A DNA stretch of 44,199 bases from Mycobacterium sherrisii (GTDB lineage: Bacteria; Actinomycetota; Actinomycetes; Mycobacteriales; Mycobacteriaceae), in contig NZ_LQPT01000122.1 of NCBI RefSeq assembly GCF_002102355.1, positions 1 to 44,199 on the forward strand, given 5' to 3'. Shown here piece by piece: positions 42,005 to 44,199 of this stretch; the stretch's first letter is position 1; each line of letters starts with the position of its first letter. The position numbers and the translations under genes are program-made. Under the pieces are notes generated by a model that was not told the DNA's origin, made no database searches, and worked only from the letters and a program-made list of their open reading frames with translations.

Positions 42005-44199
42005 TCATTTTCGTTTGCGGTGCTTCTTAGGAGCGCTGTCCTGGTGGTCCGAGTCGCTCTCGGTGTTGTATTTGTTGGTTACGCGACCCCGACGTGTTCC
42101 GGTGACGTGGCTGGGAATACCGTCGCGGCTGTTTCTGGCGATGGTTGCCTCGGTATTGAGGAATGCGCCCGCCGCACGGCTCCGCCAGAACGGCCCGCGC
42201 GGCTGTGCGTCATCGAAACCTAGAGCTTCGGCACAGTCGCCACAGGCACGCATCGTTCCCGCTAGCAATGTCAGGTCCATTGTGCGATTGTTGGCGCGCA
42301 GCAGCTCGAAGATTCGGCGCTCGGCGTGGAAATCTAGAGTGCGCCCGTGACCTTCGTTGTAGGACTGGGTAGGAACCACGAAGCGCCGGTTCCGGATCGC
42401 CTGCAGAATTTCACGACTTACTTCGTCGTCGTGATTGTTCAAGCTCGCCAGCGCATCTCGCAGTTTACGTTGGTGACGAGTAGCGCGCGCCGCCGCGTCC
42501 TCGTCGGCAGTGCGCCGGTCGTCCACGACGGTGTTCTCGTTCCACAGATTTGATAGATCGGGTTCATTGAGAGCCTCGCGAATTTGCCTGTTGCCCGCGT
42601 TGGTGTTCGACGACACGTAAATCGTTTGTTGCTCGCGGTCAAAGTACGCCTGGACTTCTCCCGATTCTGCGAAGTGTTCCCGCAGCGCCGTGCTCATCCA
42701 GCGCAACACCTGGACTCCACGCTCGTTGGCATAGGACCGCGGACCGCGTACCAGTGCGCGGTTATCTTCGTACAGATCGCCCAACTGCGACCGGGTGGCC
42801 CCGGGTACCGCCTCATTTTCGACGAGGAATACCCGCTCCGGATCCCACCTGCTACCCCCGACAGACACCGCCGTCAAACGCCCGTGGCGCGTACCGTCGC
42901 CGGTCACTTGACTGTTGAGCCTGTCAAGCGCCGCGGTGAGGCCGGGCCGCTGGCTCGGCCGCAGATGGTGCAGGCGGGCCTCGACGCCGTCTTGGTTACG
43001 GACCCTGGGTCCGTTCCGGCTCGCTTCGACGGCTACCTCGAACGCCACCACCGGGGCGCCCGCCCGCCGCGCTGCCGCCCTCGCCGACAAGGAGTGGTCG
43101 TTGCGCATCAGGCCGATGGCATTGGCGACCTGCGAGCGGCTCCTGCTAAAGGCATCGAGAAAATCAGTTGCCCGCATCATGACGGGTAGATTGTCGGCCT
43201 GTTCATCCAGGTCCAATGCGCGCAACGACGCCACAATCGACTCGCGCCACTCGTCATAGTCGGGCATTGCCATCAGCGCGCTCACGTTGCGCAGCTCGCC
43301 GGAACCTGCAGTCACGTACTGGCTCAACGCCGTCGGACCGACGCGGCCATGCTCGGCTGCGATATCCGTCAGAGTCATATGTGGATCCCGCGCTAACCGT
43401 TCCAATGCGAAGGCCACGATTTCGGCCGTCATCGGGGATCGTGTGGGCCCCGCTGTCTCGGGCAAATTATTGGTCGCATCGTGGCCCAGGTCGCGGAAGG
43501 CGCTCCTCAAGTTTTCGCGCTGCTCCGCATATCCGGCCAGGCTGCCATAATTTGTCCGCCCAGTTGGGCTACCGTCCGCACGAATCCAGGTGAGGATTTG
43601 CCTGCTCGGAACTCCCGTCCTAGCTTCCAATAGGTGGTTGAATTGGCCACGGTATCCCTCGGCGCGTAGCCGGACGAATGCCCGCAGCACCGTCACCAGC
43701 TGCTCGGCGGTGTATTTCTGCTGAGTTTTCGGTTCGGGTAATTCCGAGAGATAAATTCTGCTCTCGTTCAGCAGTCGCTGGATCTCCTGGCGGTGTTCCG
43801 CATAGTCCGCCGCCTGAGCCAACCGTCCCGGCAGATTCAACCGAGTCCTGCCCCAGCCTTTGTCCCGCACCCACTCAGCGCCGTTTGCCCCCTGTTGCGG
43901 GATGAATTCCCTCGCGATGGCTGCCGCCGACAGTTTCGGCTCGGCTATGCGCTTCTTCAACATTTTCAGGAAGGTTTCCGCCGTCATGTCGGACTGTCTG
44001 CTCGAGGACGATGCCGGCGGGTCACCAGCCGGGTGGTCTGATTTGGGTCGTTTGGCCGGAGGCGGATCAATCGCATCGGCCCGTTGCTTACCCAGTGCCC
44101 GTTTGGACTTCGTTGGTGGGGCTGTTTGTGTGTCGGGGGTGGTTGTTGGATGGTGGGTGTCTGCGGGGGGTTCGGTGGTGCGTGCCACGGGCAAACCGG
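42005..44199 (-). CDS. repeat-containing deaminase-fold effector/toxin, N-terminus beyond window
   Basis: The frame is open to the window edge, so the true start and any secretion signal are probably outside; numbering here begins at the TTG at 44194 (729 residues). After a Thr/Pro-rich, basic tail there are three homologous repeats (about 70-144, 161-237 and 255-328), each starting TAE and ending with YAEHRQEI, YAEQRENL or YDEWRESI. A globular region (about 430-560) follows. The end has a zinc-deaminase signature: His623 and Glu625 in DFHAERRIFELL, and Cys651/Cys654 in RACGDC, 26 residues apart as in toxin deaminases; the usual proline before the first cysteine is absent. RGPFWRSRAA follows, as in some polymorphic-toxin deaminases. 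The C-terminus is PKKHRKRK. It is convergent with espI, 12 bases away. Substrate and target are unknown. Confidence 0.7.
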   Translation of the reverse strand, partial: GLPVARTTEPPADTHHPTTTPDTQTAPPTKSKRALGKQRADAIDPPPAKRPKSDHPAGDPPASSSSRQSDMTAETFLKMLKKRIAEPKLSAAAIAREFIPQQGANGAEWVRDKGWGRTRLNLPGRLAQAADYAEHRQEIQRLLNESRIYLSELPEPKTQQKYTAEQLVTVLRAFVRLRAEGYRGQFNHLLEARTGVPSRQILTWIRADGSPTGRTNYGSLAGYAEQRENLRSAFRDLGHDATNNLPETAGPTRSPMTAEIVAFALERLARDPHMTLTDIAAEHGRVGPTALSQYVTAGSGELRNVSALMAMPDYDEWRESIVASLRALDLDEQADNLPVMMRATDFLDAFSRSRSQVANAIGLMRNDHSLSARAAARRAGAPVVAFEVAVEASRNGPRVRNQDGVEARLHHLRPSQRPGLTAALDRLNSQVTGDGTRHGRLTAVSVGGSRWDPERVFLVENEAVPGATRSQLGDLYEDNRALVRGPRSYANERGVQVLRWMSTALREHFAESGEVQAYFDREQQTIYVSSNTNAGNRQIREALNEPDLSNLWNENTVVDDRRTADEDAAARATRHQRKLRDALASLNNHDDEVSREILQAIRNRRFVVPTQSYNEGHGRTLDFHAERRIFELLRANNRTMDLTLLAGTMRACGDCAEALGFDDAQPRGPFWRSRAAGAFLNTEATIARNSRDGIPSHVTGTRRGRVTNKYNTESDSDHQDSAPKKHRKRK
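42125..42397 (-). other. deaminase catalytic domain of the effector
   Basis: Residues about 600-690 contain the HAE and CxxC zinc-binding motifs of the cytidine deaminase superfamily. His623, Cys651 and Cys654 would hold zinc and Glu625 would be the proton shuttle. The best guess within the superfamily is one of the bacterial-toxin clades (XOO_2897-like or YwqJ-like); this cannot be settled by eye. Confidence 0.6.
43211..43987 (-). repeat. three diverged protein repeats, possible helix-turn-helix units
   Basis: Within the effector gene, three units start about 91 and 94 residues apart. Shared features are an opening (M/Y)TAE plus a hydrophobic helix, a middle such as LTDIAAEHGRVGPTALSQYV that looks like a helix-turn-helix, and a closing Tyr-Asp/Ala-Glu-x-Arg-x-x-Leu/Ile helix. 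A fourth, weak unit may cover 342-395. The DNA copies are too diverged to be visible as nucleotide repeats. Confidence 0.55.

Noticed and set aside
42980-43170. A fourth effector repeat (about residues 342-395)
   Set aside because: It has a similar opening helix and an AAARRAGAP-like turn, but the closing YxExR signature is missing, so it was not counted.
22940-44199. Possible WXG100, PE or PPE genes in the ESX block
   Set aside because: I looked for WxG with a distal YxxxD/E, and for PE or PPE starts, in all listed frames and found none, so no such gene is annotated.
1-44199. CRISPR arrays, tRNA or rRNA genes
   Set aside because: No regularly spaced direct repeats, cloverleaf-like T-loop sequences or rRNA core sequences were seen; gaps between genes are too short for rRNA.

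Overview
The window is chromosomal DNA of a Mycobacterium, most likely a slow grower. It is GC-rich, uses many GTG starts, and its first half follows the gene order of M. tuberculosis Rv3252c to Rv3270 almost gene for gene. The species cannot be fixed from sequence alone.

Layout: 1-903 is the 3' part of an IS110-family transposase lying against the 3' end of alkB. 921-22942 is the conserved core: alkB, an amino-acid permease, an FAD oxidoreductase (Rv3254 type), the mannose-activation operon (Rv3258c, pmmA, Rv3256c, manA), Rv3259, whiB2, the F420 genes fbiA-fbiB, the adenine methyltransferase mamA with a coupled NUDIX gene, the rhamnose/mannose operon rmlD-wbbL1-manB, lcp1, Rv3268, and the zinc-export pair pacL1-ctpC. 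Together these supply GDP-mannose and the rhamnosyl linker of the cell wall, attach arabinogalactan to peptidoglycan, make coenzyme F420, and export metal.

23180-44199 is accessory DNA inserted after ctpC, where M. tuberculosis has Rv3271c. It is a complete-looking set of type VII secretion (ESX) machinery: EspH-like and EspL/YbaB-like proteins, EccA, a MinD-like ATPase, a DUF5336-like membrane protein, EccE, EccB, a first EccD, EccC, a second EccD, MycP and an EspI-like ATPase. The genes lie in short blocks on alternating strands. No EsxA/B, PE, PPE or EspG gene is visible. An FAD-oxidoreductase relative that lacks its second FAD-binding segment sits at the junction.

The most unusual gene is the last one (42005 to beyond 44199, minus strand), convergent with espI. 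It combines three homologous repeats of about 75 residues (possible helix-turn-helix units), a C-terminal zinc-deaminase signature (HAE...CGDC) and basic clusters at both ends that resemble eukaryotic nuclear localisation signals. No immunity gene is visible next to its 3' end. My working hypothesis is that this ESX locus exports a DNA- or RNA-modifying deaminase effector, possibly aimed at a host nucleus rather than at rival bacteria. The deaminase signature and repeats are seen in the sequence; secretion, target and nuclear entry are inference.
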